Source of the DNA: CAYLNK01 sp964384675
GTDB taxonomy: Bacteria; Acidobacteriota; Thermoanaerobaculia; UBA5066
Assembly (NCBI GenBank): GCA_964384675.1
Contig: CAYLNK010000054.1
Location: forward strand, 1 to 26,188
Reading direction: 5' to 3'
DNA length: 26,188 nt
Shown here: positions 1 through 7,826 of the stretch, in pieces
Numbering within the stretch: the stretch's first letter is position 1
Layout of the letters: each line of letters starts with the position of its first letter
Position numbers and translations under genes: made by a program
Notes under the pieces: generated by a model
The model's input: the letters and a program-made list of their open reading frames with translations, nothing else
Database searches by the model: none
What the model was told of the DNA's origin: nothing

Positions 1-718
1 CCGGCGCCACGATCGGGGCTGGAGCGGGCGGGACGTCCTCCACGTGGACGGGAGCGGCCGGAACCGGGATCGGCTCCGACGGAGGCGTCAGGAGGTCGAT
101 CCCGCCGAGCGGCAGAGCCATCGTCGGCCCCTCGGGTGGCGCGGAAGGCGGGGCCGAGGCCACCGTCGGCGTGGAGTCGCCGAGCGGCGCGAGGGGATCG
201 TCCAGGAGGGACACCTTCCGCGACCAGATCCCCTTCAGGTCGATCGAACCGGTCGTCTCGAGGAACGGCTCTTCGGCGGCGGACAGCACGAAGCGGGGCG
301 TCGGAGCCGGCGCCGGGGCCTGGGTCGGCGCCGGGCGCGGGGCCGGAGGCGTAGGTGCCGGCGGCGGTCCCGGCAGGGGCTCGGGCTCGGGCTCGAACAC
401 GAAGGCGAGCGGAGACTCCGCGGCCGTCGGCTCGCTCGGGGCCCCCGCCGCGGCCATCTCCTCGGGTCTCTCCATGCGGAGGGTCGGCATGTCCTCGACG
501 ACCCCCAGGAGGCGGCGCGCCCGCTTGACCAGGATCTCCATCGGCGCCGGCTCGAACCCCTGCTTGGCTCGGTTGAGCTCCTCGGCGCACACCTGCCGGG
601 CGGCCTTGAAGAGGAGCTCGGGCTCGGCGGTGGTCGAGCCGCGCAGCTCGCGCACCACGTCCGAGACCGTCGGAAGCGCGCGCCGGCGCGGCGGCCGTTG
701 GTCCTGGGGGCCGCTCAT
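1..718 (-). CDS. Hypothetical proline-rich protein, C-terminus cut by window edge
   Basis: An open frame runs from ATG at 718 off the left edge, about 239 residues with no stop. The ATG overlaps the TGA of the MamK-like gene (ATGA at 718-715), so the two are probably translationally coupled. The first ~75 residues look like an ordered helical region (a stretch reading VSDVVRELRGST, then ELLFKAARQVCAEELNRAK, then VKRARRLLGVVEDM). After that the chain becomes low-complexity and rich in Pro, Ala and Glu, including alternating EPEP and PAPAP stretches, then returns to mixed sequence. No signal peptide or membrane segment is visible. I do not recognise the family. Its position directly after an actin-like gene suggests an accessory or partner of that filament, but this is inference only. 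Confidence 0.75.
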   Translation of the reverse strand, partial: MSGPQDQRPPRRRALPTVSDVVRELRGSTTAEPELLFKAARQVCAEELNRAKQGFEPAPMEILVKRARRLLGVVEDMPTLRMERPEEMAAAGAPSEPTAAESPLAFVFEPEPEPLPGPPPAPTPPAPRPAPTQAPAPAPTPRFVLSAAEEPFLETTGSIDLKGIWSRKVSLLDDPLAPLGDSTPTVASAPPSAPPEGPTMALPLGGIDLLTPPSEPIPVPAAPVHVEDVPPAPAPIVAP

Positions 719-1749
719 CCGGCCAGCTGCTCCCAGTCGTCGTCGGGAGCGTCCAGGGCGATGGCGAGCCCTCCGTTCGAGCCTGCGAAGACCGGGTCCT
801 CGACCGCGCGCACACGCCCGCCACCGACCTCGGCCAGCGCCTTCTCGAGCGCCGCCGGGAGGCCCGGGACCTGGGAGCCGCCGCCGGCGAGGAGGACGTT
901 CTGGCGGACGCGCTCCTGGTACTCGGGCTCGACCCGCGACAGGAGGTCGAGCATCGTCTCGACGATCGGCCCCATCAGGCTCTCACAGGCTCGCTTCAGG
1001 TCGGCGGTGATGTCGATCGGCGTCGGCTTCCCCGCGACCGGGACGCTCACGGTGACCGGGGCCTTCGGATCCCCCACGAAGCTGTGCTTCTCCTTCCACT
1101 CCCGCACCATGTGCACGGAGAAGCGCGCCTCCGGGTAGCGGGCCTTGATCAGCAGCATGAGCTGCTCGTCGACGGAATCGCCCGCGTTCGTGAGGGTGCG
1201 CTGGTCCTCCTCGGTCGGATAGCGCCCCTTCATCACGCAGAAGTCGGTGGTGCCGGCGCCGATGTCGATGATCATCGTGTGGAGGAGCGCGTCGACGCCG
1301 TAGGCGACCGAGAACGGCTCGGAGACGATCATCAGCGCGTCGGCGAGCCCCTTCACCGCGGCGCGCAGGTGCTGGCGCGAGACCCGCAGCGCCTCGGCCG
1401 GCACGCCCACCACGGCCCGTACCTTCTGTCCCTCGAGCGGCCCGGACAGCGAGACCAGGTGCCGGAGCAGCTCGCGGACCGCCTCTTCGTCCTTGGCGGA
1501 GCCCTCCTTGATTAGACCCCGCTCCAGCGGGCGGTGCAGGTCGAGCATCGAGCGGGCGTCGAGCGCCTCGCGCCCGAACAGGACCGGCTTCTTCACGACC
1601 TTGCGCGCGACCATGTCGAGCGGCCAGCCGACGTAGCTGTCCACCACGTGGCGGGCCCCGTTCGAGGCCGAGATCGAGCTCCGGGAGGTGCCGAGGTCGA
1701 TCCCGACGTGGAGGACGTCCTTCGTAGCGGTAGCCATGCGCGTTCTCAT
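715..1749 (-). CDS. MamK-like bacterial actin ATPase
   Basis: About 344 residues, close to the ~350 of MamK, with the actin/Hsp70 ATPase fold. Numbering from the inner ATG at 1737, the phosphate-1 loop is VGIDLGTSRSS (11-21), phosphate-2 is IIDIGAGTTDFCV (156-168), and the adenosine motif is VLLAGGGSQVPGL near the C-terminus. E140 (in VSEPF) and D158 match the residues described as catalytic in MamK. From memory, it aligns colinearly with MamK over its whole length, including the VGWPLD and YVDE-like SVDEQL segments, and is closer to MamK than to MreB or DnaK. The ATG at 1749 overlaps the amidase stop (ATGA); the ATG at 1737 is an alternative start. An AAGGAG lies 2 or 14 bases upstream of these, which does not decide between them. 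No other magnetosome gene is in the window, so a role in cell organisation or wall remodelling is as likely as magnetosome alignment. Confidence 0.88.
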   Translation of the reverse strand: MRTRMATATKDVLHVGIDLGTSRSSISASNGARHVVDSYVGWPLDMVARKVVKKPVLFGREALDARSMLDLHRPLERGLIKEGSAKDEEAVRELLRHLVSLSGPLEGQKVRAVVGVPAEALRVSRQHLRAAVKGLADALMIVSEPFSVAYGVDALLHTMIIDIGAGTTDFCVMKGRYPTEEDQRTLTNAGDSVDEQLMLLIKARYPEARFSVHMVREWKEKHSFVGDPKAPVTVSVPVAGKPTPIDITADLKRACESLMGPIVETMLDLLSRVEPEYQERVRQNVLLAGGGSQVPGLPAALEKALAEVGGGRVRAVEDPVFAGSNGGLAIALDAPDDDWEQLAG

Positions 1750-2759
1750 TGCTCCTTGGCCGGGAGCTCCCCGGCGGCGATCTGGGGCCGAGGGGCTCCC
1801 CCGGTGTACGCCTCGATCCCGGCCACGAGGGCCTGGGCGATGCTCTGGCGGTACGCGGGATCGGCCAGGCGGCGGGCCTCCTCGCCGTTCGAGATGCAGG
1901 AGATCTCCGCGAGGATCCCGGGCATCTCGGAGGCGACGAGGACGACGAACGGCGCCTGCTTCACGCCCCGGTCCTCGAGACCGGGGTTGACCTTCCGGAG
2001 CGAGCCGAAGAGCGATCCCTGCACGGCGGTCGCGAGCTTCTTCGATTCGCTCTGGCGGACGTCCACGTAGATCTCCTCGAGGAGGCGCTTGAAGTCGGAA
2101 AGAGCATAGCCCGACTCGCGGTTCTCCTCGCCGGCCAGGCGCACGACGTGCGGGTCCTCGCTCGCGCCGAGGAAGTACGTCTCCACGCCGCGCCGGTCGA
2201 CCGTGGGGATCGAGTTCACGTGGATCGACAGGAAGAGGTCCCCCTTGGCCGCGTTCGCGAAGAGGGCCCGCTCCCTGAGGGAGACGTTCCGGTCGCCGTC
2301 GCGGGTCATGACGACGGTGTAGCGCGCCTCCTCGAGAAGCTCCTTCACCCGCTTCGCCACGTCCAGCGTCACCTGCTTCTCGGTCAGCCCGTCCGGGGTG
2401 AGGGCGCCGGGGTCCGAGCCGCCGTGGCCCGGGTCCAGCACCACCTTGGCGACGTCGAGGCGGAAGACGCTGGGATCGATCCTCTTGGGCGCCCGCAGGA
2501 CGCCGAGCTGGGGCGCCGGCGTCGGCGCGGCCTTCTCCGAGACCAGCACGACCTCCGGCCTCGTCTCGCCGTTCGAGAAGGCGTTGATCGAGACGAACAG
2601 GGCGAGGGGCACCACGACCACGCCGAGCGCCCGCATCGAGAGCCGGAGGAGCCGCCGGCTGCGCCGCAGGCCGGCCGGGGGCAGGTTCGCGAGGTCGTTC
2701 ACGTTCTCGCGCACCGCCTGCCGCAGGATCCGCCGCCGGAGCTCGTCCCGATCGTCCAT
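1746..2759 (-). CDS. N-acetylmuramoyl-L-alanine amidase (Amidase_3 family), membrane anchored
   Basis: A 337-residue zinc amidase that cleaves the bond between MurNAc and the stem peptide of peptidoglycan. A basic cytoplasmic N-terminus (1-42) is followed by one hydrophobic segment (about 44-61, ALGVVVVPLALFVSINAF). A short linker then leads to the catalytic domain (about 103-320). Zinc ligands are readable as H112 in DPGHGG, E127 in LTEKQV and H180 in SIHVNS. The catalytic Glu is E285 in LAEISCISN. This is the AmiA/AmiB/AmiC catalytic fold with an uncleaved signal anchor, so it probably acts on the periplasmic side. The ATG at 2759 is the best start. It lies 33 bases after the ABC ATPase gene and overlaps the actin gene by 4 bases, so it is likely co-transcribed with both. 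Pairing with an actin suggests local control of wall hydrolysis. Confidence 0.93.
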   Translation of the reverse strand: MDDRDELRRRILRQAVRENVNDLANLPPAGLRRSRRLLRLSMRALGVVVVPLALFVSINAFSNGETRPEVVLVSEKAAPTPAPQLGVLRAPKRIDPSVFRLDVAKVVLDPGHGGSDPGALTPDGLTEKQVTLDVAKRVKELLEEARYTVVMTRDGDRNVSLRERALFANAAKGDLFLSIHVNSIPTVDRRGVETYFLGASEDPHVVRLAGEENRESGYALSDFKRLLEEIYVDVRQSESKKLATAVQGSLFGSLRKVNPGLEDRGVKQAPFVVLVASEMPGILAEISCISNGEEARRLADPAYRQSIAQALVAGIEAYTGGAPRPQIAAGELPAKEQ

Positions 2760-2792
2760 CCAATCCGCTAGTTTGCCCGAAACGAAGCCCTC

Positions 2793-3560
2793 TCAGGCCC
2801 CTTTCGCGGGCGTTTCGTGCTGGAGGAGCTTGCGGGTCGCCGCGTGCTGCGGGCGCACCAGCACCTCGCCGGGCTCGCCCTCCTCCACGACCTCCCCCTC
2901 GGCCAGGATCACCACGCGGTTCGCGTAGTCCTTCACGAAGTCGTCGTCGTGCGTGGTCACGACGAGCGTCCGGCCGGTCGCCGTCAGGGCCCGCAGCGAC
3001 TCGCCCAGCTCGTTGCGGCGGGCCGGATCGAGCGAGGCGGTCGGCTCGTCCATCAGGAGGAGAGGCGGGTCCATCGCCAGGGCGCGCGCGATCGCCACCC
3101 GCTGGGCCTCCCCGCCGGACAGCTCCCGGGGGTAGGCGTTGACCCGGTGGGCGACGCCGAGCCCCTGGAGGAGCTCGCGGGCGCGCCCCTCGGCGGCCTC
3201 CCGGGCCACGCCCGCCACGTGGAGGGGCGCCAGGGTGACGTTGTGGAGGACGCTCAGGTGGTCGAACAGGTTGTGGAGCTGGAACACCATCCCGACCTTC
3301 CGGCGAAGGTCCCGCAGGGCCGACTCCTTCGGGACCGGGCCTGGCCCGAGCCTCACACCGTCCACCTCGATGCTCCCGGCGTCGAACGGCTCGAGGCGGG
3401 CCACCGCCCGGAGGACCGTCGTCTTTCCGCCGCCCGAGAGGCCCATCAGCGCGACGAGCTCCCCGCGCGCGACACGGAGCGAGACACCGCGCAGCACCTC
3501 GCGGGGACCACGTGACAGCCGCAGCCCCGCGACGTCGAGGACCGGGCGCGCCGCGCTCAC
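2793..3560 (-). CDS. Polar amino acid-type ABC transporter ATPase (GlnQ-like)
   Basis: A 255-residue ABC ATPase that powers import by the adjacent permease fusion. Walker A is GLSGGGKTT (40-48), with an unusual second Gly run. The Q-loop is VFQLHNLFD (92-100), the signature is LSGGEAQ (147-153), Walker B is LLLMDEPTASLDP (167-179) and the H-loop is TTHD (202-205). The length and the Q-loop region match the GlnQ/HisP family of amino acid importers. The start is GTG at 3560, which overlaps the permease TGA (GTGA); this fits the true N-terminus, VSAARPVLDVAGL. A longer open frame continues upstream, but it is antisense to or out of frame with the permease and has no domain. The substrate cannot be read from the ATPase. 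Confidence 0.92.
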   Translation of the reverse strand: MSAARPVLDVAGLRLSRGPREVLRGVSLRVARGELVALMGLSGGGKTTVLRAVARLEPFDAGSIEVDGVRLGPGPVPKESALRDLRRKVGMVFQLHNLFDHLSVLHNVTLAPLHVAGVAREAAEGRARELLQGLGVAHRVNAYPRELSGGEAQRVAIARALAMDPPLLLMDEPTASLDPARRNELGESLRALTATGRTLVVTTHDDDFVKDYANRVVILAEGEVVEEGEPGEVLVRPQHAATRKLLQHETPAKGA

Positions 3561-5113
3561 GCGCTCTCGCTCCGCCAGCGCGCCTCGAGACGGCCCGCCA
3601 GCCGGGAAAGCGGGAGCGACAGGACGAGGTAGAGCGCCGCGCAGAGCGCCCCGGGGATCGCCCAGCTCCCGACGTTGGCCGCGAAGATCGCGGTCTGCTT
3701 GGTCAGCTCCACGACCGTGATCACCGAGACGAGCGAGGAGTCCTTCAGGAGGGCCACGAAGTCGTTCGTCATCGGCGCGAGGGCCAGCCGGAACGCCTGC
3801 GGCCCCCGCACCAGCCGGAGCACCTGGCCCTCGGTGAAGCCGAGGGTGCGGGCCGCCTCGAGCTGCCCCTTCGGGACCGCGAGGAGGGCGCCCCGGTAGA
3901 TCTCGCTCTCGTAGGCGGCGTAGTTCAGGCCGAGGCCCAGGAGGGCCGCGACGAAGGCCGGGAGCTTCACGACGGCCGCGAGGCCGTAGTAGAGGACGAA
4001 GAGCTGGAGGAGGACCGGCGTCCCGCGCATCAGCTCGACGTAGCACAGGAGGAGGCCCCGCACGAACGGTCCGCCGTAGACGCGCCCGCTCGCGATCAGG
4101 ACGCCGAGGGCGACCGCGAGCGCCATCGCGAGACACGAGAGGACGATCGTCACGACCGCGGACGTCAGGAGGGCCGGGAAGTAGCGGAGCGTGGCGGCGA
4201 GGATCGAGGGAGCTGGTGCCGCGGCGGGGGCCGCCGCCTGGCTGGCGGCCCCCGGAGCGGACGTCGGGGCTCCGGCCAGGACGCGGGCGAAGTGCTTTGC
4301 CTGCTCCTCGTCCCAGAGGCCCCACGTCCGGTAGATCCGCTCCAGCGTGCCGTCCTTCATCCGAGCCTTCAGGACCTCGTCCACCCGGTCGCGCAGCGCG
4401 CCGTTCCCCTTCGCCAGGACGCCGACGTAGTGCCCGACGGCGAGGGCCGTCGGCTGGGTGACGAGCCCCTTCGTGCGCCGCATCGAGCGCTCGGCGATCA
4501 CGTGGTCGAGGACGACGGCGTCGAGCCGCCCGTCCGAAAGGTCGGTGTACGGGTGGACGTCGTCGTCGTACGAGACCGTCTCCACGCCGTGCTCGGCGCC
4601 GGCGGCCTGGACGGCGTCGTACGCGATGGTGCCGGCGAGCGTCCCGACCTTCCGCCCCTTCAGGTCGGCCAGGCTCCGGAACCGGTCCCGGTCGGCGGCG
4701 CGGACGGTGAGCACCTCGCGGAACTCGTAGTACGGAATGGTCGTGGCGAGCGCCGCGCGGCGGGCGGGCGTTTCCTCCACGCCGCTCATCCCGATCTCGA
4801 AGTCGCCCCGGGCGACGGAGGCGTCGATCGACGTGAAGGCCACCTGCACGAAGACGGCCTTGCGCCCCAGCCCCTTCGCGATCTCGTCGGCCACCTCCAC
4901 GTCGAAGCCGCGCACCTTCGTCGGGTCCTGCGGGTCCGCCTCGACGAACGGCGCGCCCCCCTCGGAGTCGCCGCCCCAGCGAAGCTCCTTCGCCGTCTGC
5001 GCCCCCGCGGGTGGGGCGAGCGCCGTCAGGGCGAGGACGAAGGCGAGCCGCGCGGCGAGCTTCAGAACGCCCCCAGCCGTTCCCCGACCTTCACCGGACC
5101 GAGCGGACGGCAC
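3557..5113 (-). CDS. Fused solute-binding protein and permease of an amino acid-type ABC importer
   Basis: One polypeptide of up to 518 residues carrying both the periplasmic binding domain and the membrane permease of a GlnH/GlnP-like importer. It has a signal segment (KLAARLAFVLALTALAPPAGA), then a type II solute-binding domain of about 230 residues with GFDVEVADEIAKGLG, FEIGMSGVEETPAR and DAVVLDHVIAE. An Ala/Pro linker (PTSAPGAASQAAAPAAAPAP) follows, then the permease with about five membrane segments and an EAA-like loop (EAARTLGFTEGQVLRLVRGPQ). Fusions of this type are known in some bacteria. The start is uncertain. The only conventional codon upstream of the signal peptide is GTG at 5113, which overlaps psd by about 50 bases. 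A CTG at 5065, right at the psd stop, would give a cleaner signal peptide. The gene overlaps the ATPase by 4 bases. Confidence 0.88.
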   Translation of the reverse strand: MPSARSGEGRGTAGGVLKLAARLAFVLALTALAPPAGAQTAKELRWGGDSEGGAPFVEADPQDPTKVRGFDVEVADEIAKGLGRKAVFVQVAFTSIDASVARGDFEIGMSGVEETPARRAALATTIPYYEFREVLTVRAADRDRFRSLADLKGRKVGTLAGTIAYDAVQAAGAEHGVETVSYDDDVHPYTDLSDGRLDAVVLDHVIAERSMRRTKGLVTQPTALAVGHYVGVLAKGNGALRDRVDEVLKARMKDGTLERIYRTWGLWDEEQAKHFARVLAGAPTSAPGAASQAAAPAAAPAPSILAATLRYFPALLTSAVVTIVLSCLAMALAVALGVLIASGRVYGGPFVRGLLLCYVELMRGTPVLLQLFVLYYGLAAVVKLPAFVAALLGLGLNYAAYESEIYRGALLAVPKGQLEAARTLGFTEGQVLRLVRGPQAFRLALAPMTNDFVALLKDSSLVSVITVVELTKQTAIFAANVGSWAIPGALCAALYLVLSLPLSRLAGRLEARWRSESA

Positions 5114-5916
5114 GGCGTCCACTCCGGGGCACGTGGACCGCCGATCGCGAGGACGACGGTCGAGCCGAGCTCGAACGTCGCGAGGTCGTCGCCCGGCTCG
5201 GCCGTGAGCATCGGGACGTTGAGGCGGCCGCGTGCGGGCAGGGCTCGCTCCGAGAGCCAGCGCGGAGCGACGACGACGCCCCCGACGTGCGTCGCCGCCA
5301 CCATCACCGCCGCCACCCACAGCCCCTCGGCGCTCCCGCGCCCCTCGGCGATCCAGTACGCCCGCCGGTTCCTCACGTAGAGGCGCGGCGTGAAAGCGGT
5401 CGACGCCTCGTTCACCGGCCACAGCTCCCCCTCCACGCGTCCCACCGCCAGGCAGCGCCCCTCGAACGGGACGTGGATCCGGTGGTAGTCCTTCGGTGCG
5501 AGGTAGAGCGTCAGGTACCGGCCGCCGACGAAGCGCTCCGTGTAGCGGTCCCGGTCGAGCAGCTCGTCGATCCGGTACGGCAGGCCCTTGGCCTGCATCA
5601 GGGTCTCCCCCTCGATCGTCCCCTCGGCGATCACCACCGCGTCGACGGGCGAGTTGATCGCGCCCGGTCCGAGCGCGGCCTGGGGCCTCGAGCCCGGCTT
5701 CAGACGCCGGGTGAAGAAGTCGAGGAACGAGGTGTACGCCTCGAGCGGCTTCTCGGCCTCGTCCACGTTCGCCCCGTAGCGCGCGGCGAAGTCCCCCAGC
5801 AGCTTGCGGCGCATCCCGGCGGGGAGCGTGGCGCGGGCCCCGACCCCGACCAGCGCGGAGCCCAGCTTCTTGGGATAGAGGGAGAGGAGGCGCAGGGAGA
5901 GGGGCGCGGACGTCAT
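5062..5916 (-). CDS. psd: Phosphatidylserine decarboxylase proenzyme
   Basis: A 284-residue enzyme that converts phosphatidylserine to phosphatidylethanolamine at the inner membrane using a pyruvoyl cofactor made by self-cleavage. The cleavage motif LGST is at 250-253, so S252 becomes the pyruvoyl group on a short alpha chain. The other triad residues are readable as D92 in SPVDAVV and a histidine in DYHRIHVP (H145 or H148, more likely H148). Further family blocks include FFTRRLKPGSRP near 68 and AATHVGGV near 208. The ATG at 5916 fits the family N-terminus; the frame stays open further upstream but has no matching sequence. It is the first gene of a probable minus-strand operon running through the importer, amidase and actin, and it is divergent from pckG with a 106-bp gap. 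Confidence 0.94.
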   Translation of the reverse strand: MTSAPLSLRLLSLYPKKLGSALVGVGARATLPAGMRRKLLGDFAARYGANVDEAEKPLEAYTSFLDFFTRRLKPGSRPQAALGPGAINSPVDAVVIAEGTIEGETLMQAKGLPYRIDELLDRDRYTERFVGGRYLTLYLAPKDYHRIHVPFEGRCLAVGRVEGELWPVNEASTAFTPRLYVRNRRAYWIAEGRGSAEGLWVAAVMVAATHVGGVVVAPRWLSERALPARGRLNVPMLTAEPGDDLATFELGSTVVLAIGGPRAPEWTPCRPLGPVKVGERLGAF

Positions 5917-5974
5917 CGCGGTGGGCCAAAGGTACCAGAGACCGTGTGGTAGCTTCCCCCGTTCGTGCGCCGTC

Positions 5975-6001
5975 GCGCCCGCCCGCGGGCCGGGCGGGCG
6001 C
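5975..6001 (+). promoter_or_regulatory. Strong GC hairpin in the pckG leader
   Basis: An 11-bp perfect inverted repeat (5975-5985 with 5991-6001) encloses a 5-base loop. The stem is all G and C. It sits in the 106-bp gap between psd and pckG and ends 21 bases before the pckG ATG, just upstream of the GGAG ribosome binding site at 6014-6017. No T-run follows, so a simple intrinsic terminator is unlikely. It could affect pckG translation or mRNA stability, or terminate antisense transcription. The structure is read directly; its function is unknown. Confidence 0.5.
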
Positions 6002-6022
6002 CCGTTGAAGACAGGAGTGAAG

Positions 6023-7822
6023 ATGAGCTCGACCGTCGACGCGGCCGTGACCGGGTCTCCCCTCACCAGCAACCCCCACCTCCTCGCCTGGGTCGACGAG
6101 TGCGCGAAGCTCACCAGGCCCGACCGCGTGGTGTGGTGCGACGGCTCGCTCGAGGAGAAGGAGCGCCTCACGGCCGAGGCGGTGCGCGACGGGATCCTGA
6201 TCCCGCTCAACCAGGAGAAGCTCCCCGGCTGCTACCTCCACCGCTCCAACCCGAACGACGTGGCCCGCGTCGAGCACCTCACGTTCATCTGCACGCCCCG
6301 GCAGGAGGACGCGGGGCCGACGAACAACTGGATGTCGCCCGAGGACGCGTACCGGAAGCTCGGCCAGCTCCTCGACGGCTCGATGGTCGGCCGCACGATG
6401 TACGTCATCCCGTACTCGATGGGCCCGGTCGGCTCCCCGCTCGCCAAGATCGGCGTGGAGCTGACCGACAGCATCTACGTCGTCCTGAACATGCGGATCA
6501 TGACCCGCATCGGGAAGGACGTCCTTCACGTGCTGGGCGACTCCAACGACTTCAACCGGGGCCTCCACTCCACGCTCGACGTGAACCCCGACCGCCGGTT
6601 CATCTGCCATTTCCCGGAGGACAACACCATCTGGTCCGTCGGGAGCGGCTATGGCGGCAACGTCCTCCTGGGGAAGAAGTGCCTGGCGCTGCGCATCGGC
6701 TCGTTCCTCGGCCGGAGCGAGGGGTGGATGGCCGAGCACATGCTGATCATGGGCGTCGAGGACCCGAAGGGCGAGACGACGTACGTGGCCGCCGCCTTCC
6801 CGAGCGCCTGCGGCAAGACGAACTTCGCCATGCTGATCCCGCCGAAGCGCTTCGACGGCTGGAAGGTGTGGACGGTCGGGGACGACATCTGCTGGATGCG
6901 CCCCGGGCCGGACGGGCGCCTCTGGGCGATCAACCCCGAGGCCGGCTATTTCGGCGTCGTGCCGGGCACGAACCACGCGTCGAACCCGAACGCGATGAAG
7001 ACGATCAGCCACGACACCATCTACACCAACGTCGCGACCACCCTCGACGGCGACGTCTGGTGGGAGGGGAAGGACGGCGAGGTCCCGGACGAGCTGATCG
7101 ACTGGCAGGGGCGCCCGTGGCTGAAGGGCTCCACCGAGAAGGCAGCCCACCCGAACAGCCGCTTCACGGCGCCGATGACCAACAACCCGATGCTCTCGCC
7201 CCGCGTCAACGACCCGCAGGGCGTTCCGATCTCGGCCATCGTCTTCGGCGGCCGGCGCAGCGACACCGTCCCGCTCGTCCTCCAGTCGTTCAACTGGCTG
7301 CACGGCGTCTACCTGGGCGCGACGCTCGGCTCGGAGACGACCGCGGCGGCCACCGGCAAGGTCGGCGTCGTGAGGCGCGACCCGATGGCGATGCTGCCGT
7401 TCTGCGGCTACGACATGGGGATGTACCTGGGCCACTGGCTGGACATGGCGAAGCACACGCGCTTCCTGCCGAAGATCTTCCAGGTGAACTGGTTCCGGAA
7501 GGGGGCGAGCGGGAAGTTCCTGTGGCCCGGCTTCGGCGAGAACATGCGCGTCCTGAAGTGGATCGTGGACCGCGCCCACGGCCGCTCGGGGGCCTGGGAG
7601 ACGCCGCTCGGCTGGGTGCCGAAGCAGAACGACTTCGACCTCTCCGGCGTCCACGTGCCGCTCGAGGACGTGGACGAGGCGCAGTCGATCGACCTGCCGC
7701 GCTGGAAGGCCGAGATCGAGGACCAGGCGGAGTTCTTCGACAAGCTCGCGTCGACGATGCCGCGTGAGCTGGCGCTCCAGCGGGAGATGCTCCTCGTCCG
7801 GCTCGACCGCGCCCTGGCCTAG
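6023..7822 (+). CDS. pckG: Phosphoenolpyruvate carboxykinase (GTP)
   Basis: A 599-residue enzyme that converts oxaloacetate plus GTP to phosphoenolpyruvate, CO2 and GDP, the entry step of gluconeogenesis. Its length fits the GTP-dependent family (about 600) rather than the ATP-dependent one (about 530). Visible motifs are the P-loop PSACGKTN (260-267) with the hyper-reactive family cysteine C263, the kinase-2 motif VGDDICW (285-291), GYGGN (209-213), FGGRRSDT further on, and a C-terminal guanine-site region around FLWPGFGENMRVLKW. The ATG at 6023 is supported by GGAG at 6014-6017, five bases upstream. It is first in a plus-strand pair with the DUF3179 gene 4 bases downstream and is divergent from psd. 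A strong hairpin lies in its leader. Confidence 0.97.
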   Translation: MSSTVDAAVTGSPLTSNPHLLAWVDECAKLTRPDRVVWCDGSLEEKERLTAEAVRDGILIPLNQEKLPGCYLHRSNPNDVARVEHLTFICTPRQEDAGPTNNWMSPEDAYRKLGQLLDGSMVGRTMYVIPYSMGPVGSPLAKIGVELTDSIYVVLNMRIMTRIGKDVLHVLGDSNDFNRGLHSTLDVNPDRRFICHFPEDNTIWSVGSGYGGNVLLGKKCLALRIGSFLGRSEGWMAEHMLIMGVEDPKGETTYVAAAFPSACGKTNFAMLIPPKRFDGWKVWTVGDDICWMRPGPDGRLWAINPEAGYFGVVPGTNHASNPNAMKTISHDTIYTNVATTLDGDVWWEGKDGEVPDELIDWQGRPWLKGSTEKAAHPNSRFTAPMTNNPMLSPRVNDPQGVPISAIVFGGRRSDTVPLVLQSFNWLHGVYLGATLGSETTAAATGKVGVVRRDPMAMLPFCGYDMGMYLGHWLDMAKHTRFLPKIFQVNWFRKGASGKFLWPGFGENMRVLKWIVDRAHGRSGAWETPLGWVPKQNDFDLSGVHVPLEDVDEAQSIDLPRWKAEIEDQAEFFDKLASTMPRELALQREMLLVRLDRALA

Positions 7823-7826
7823 AGCC

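Noticed and set aside
44..1138. A 364-codon plus-strand open frame opposite the actin and proline-rich genes
   Set aside because: It is antisense to two genes with good coding character, is Arg-rich, and has no recognisable domain.
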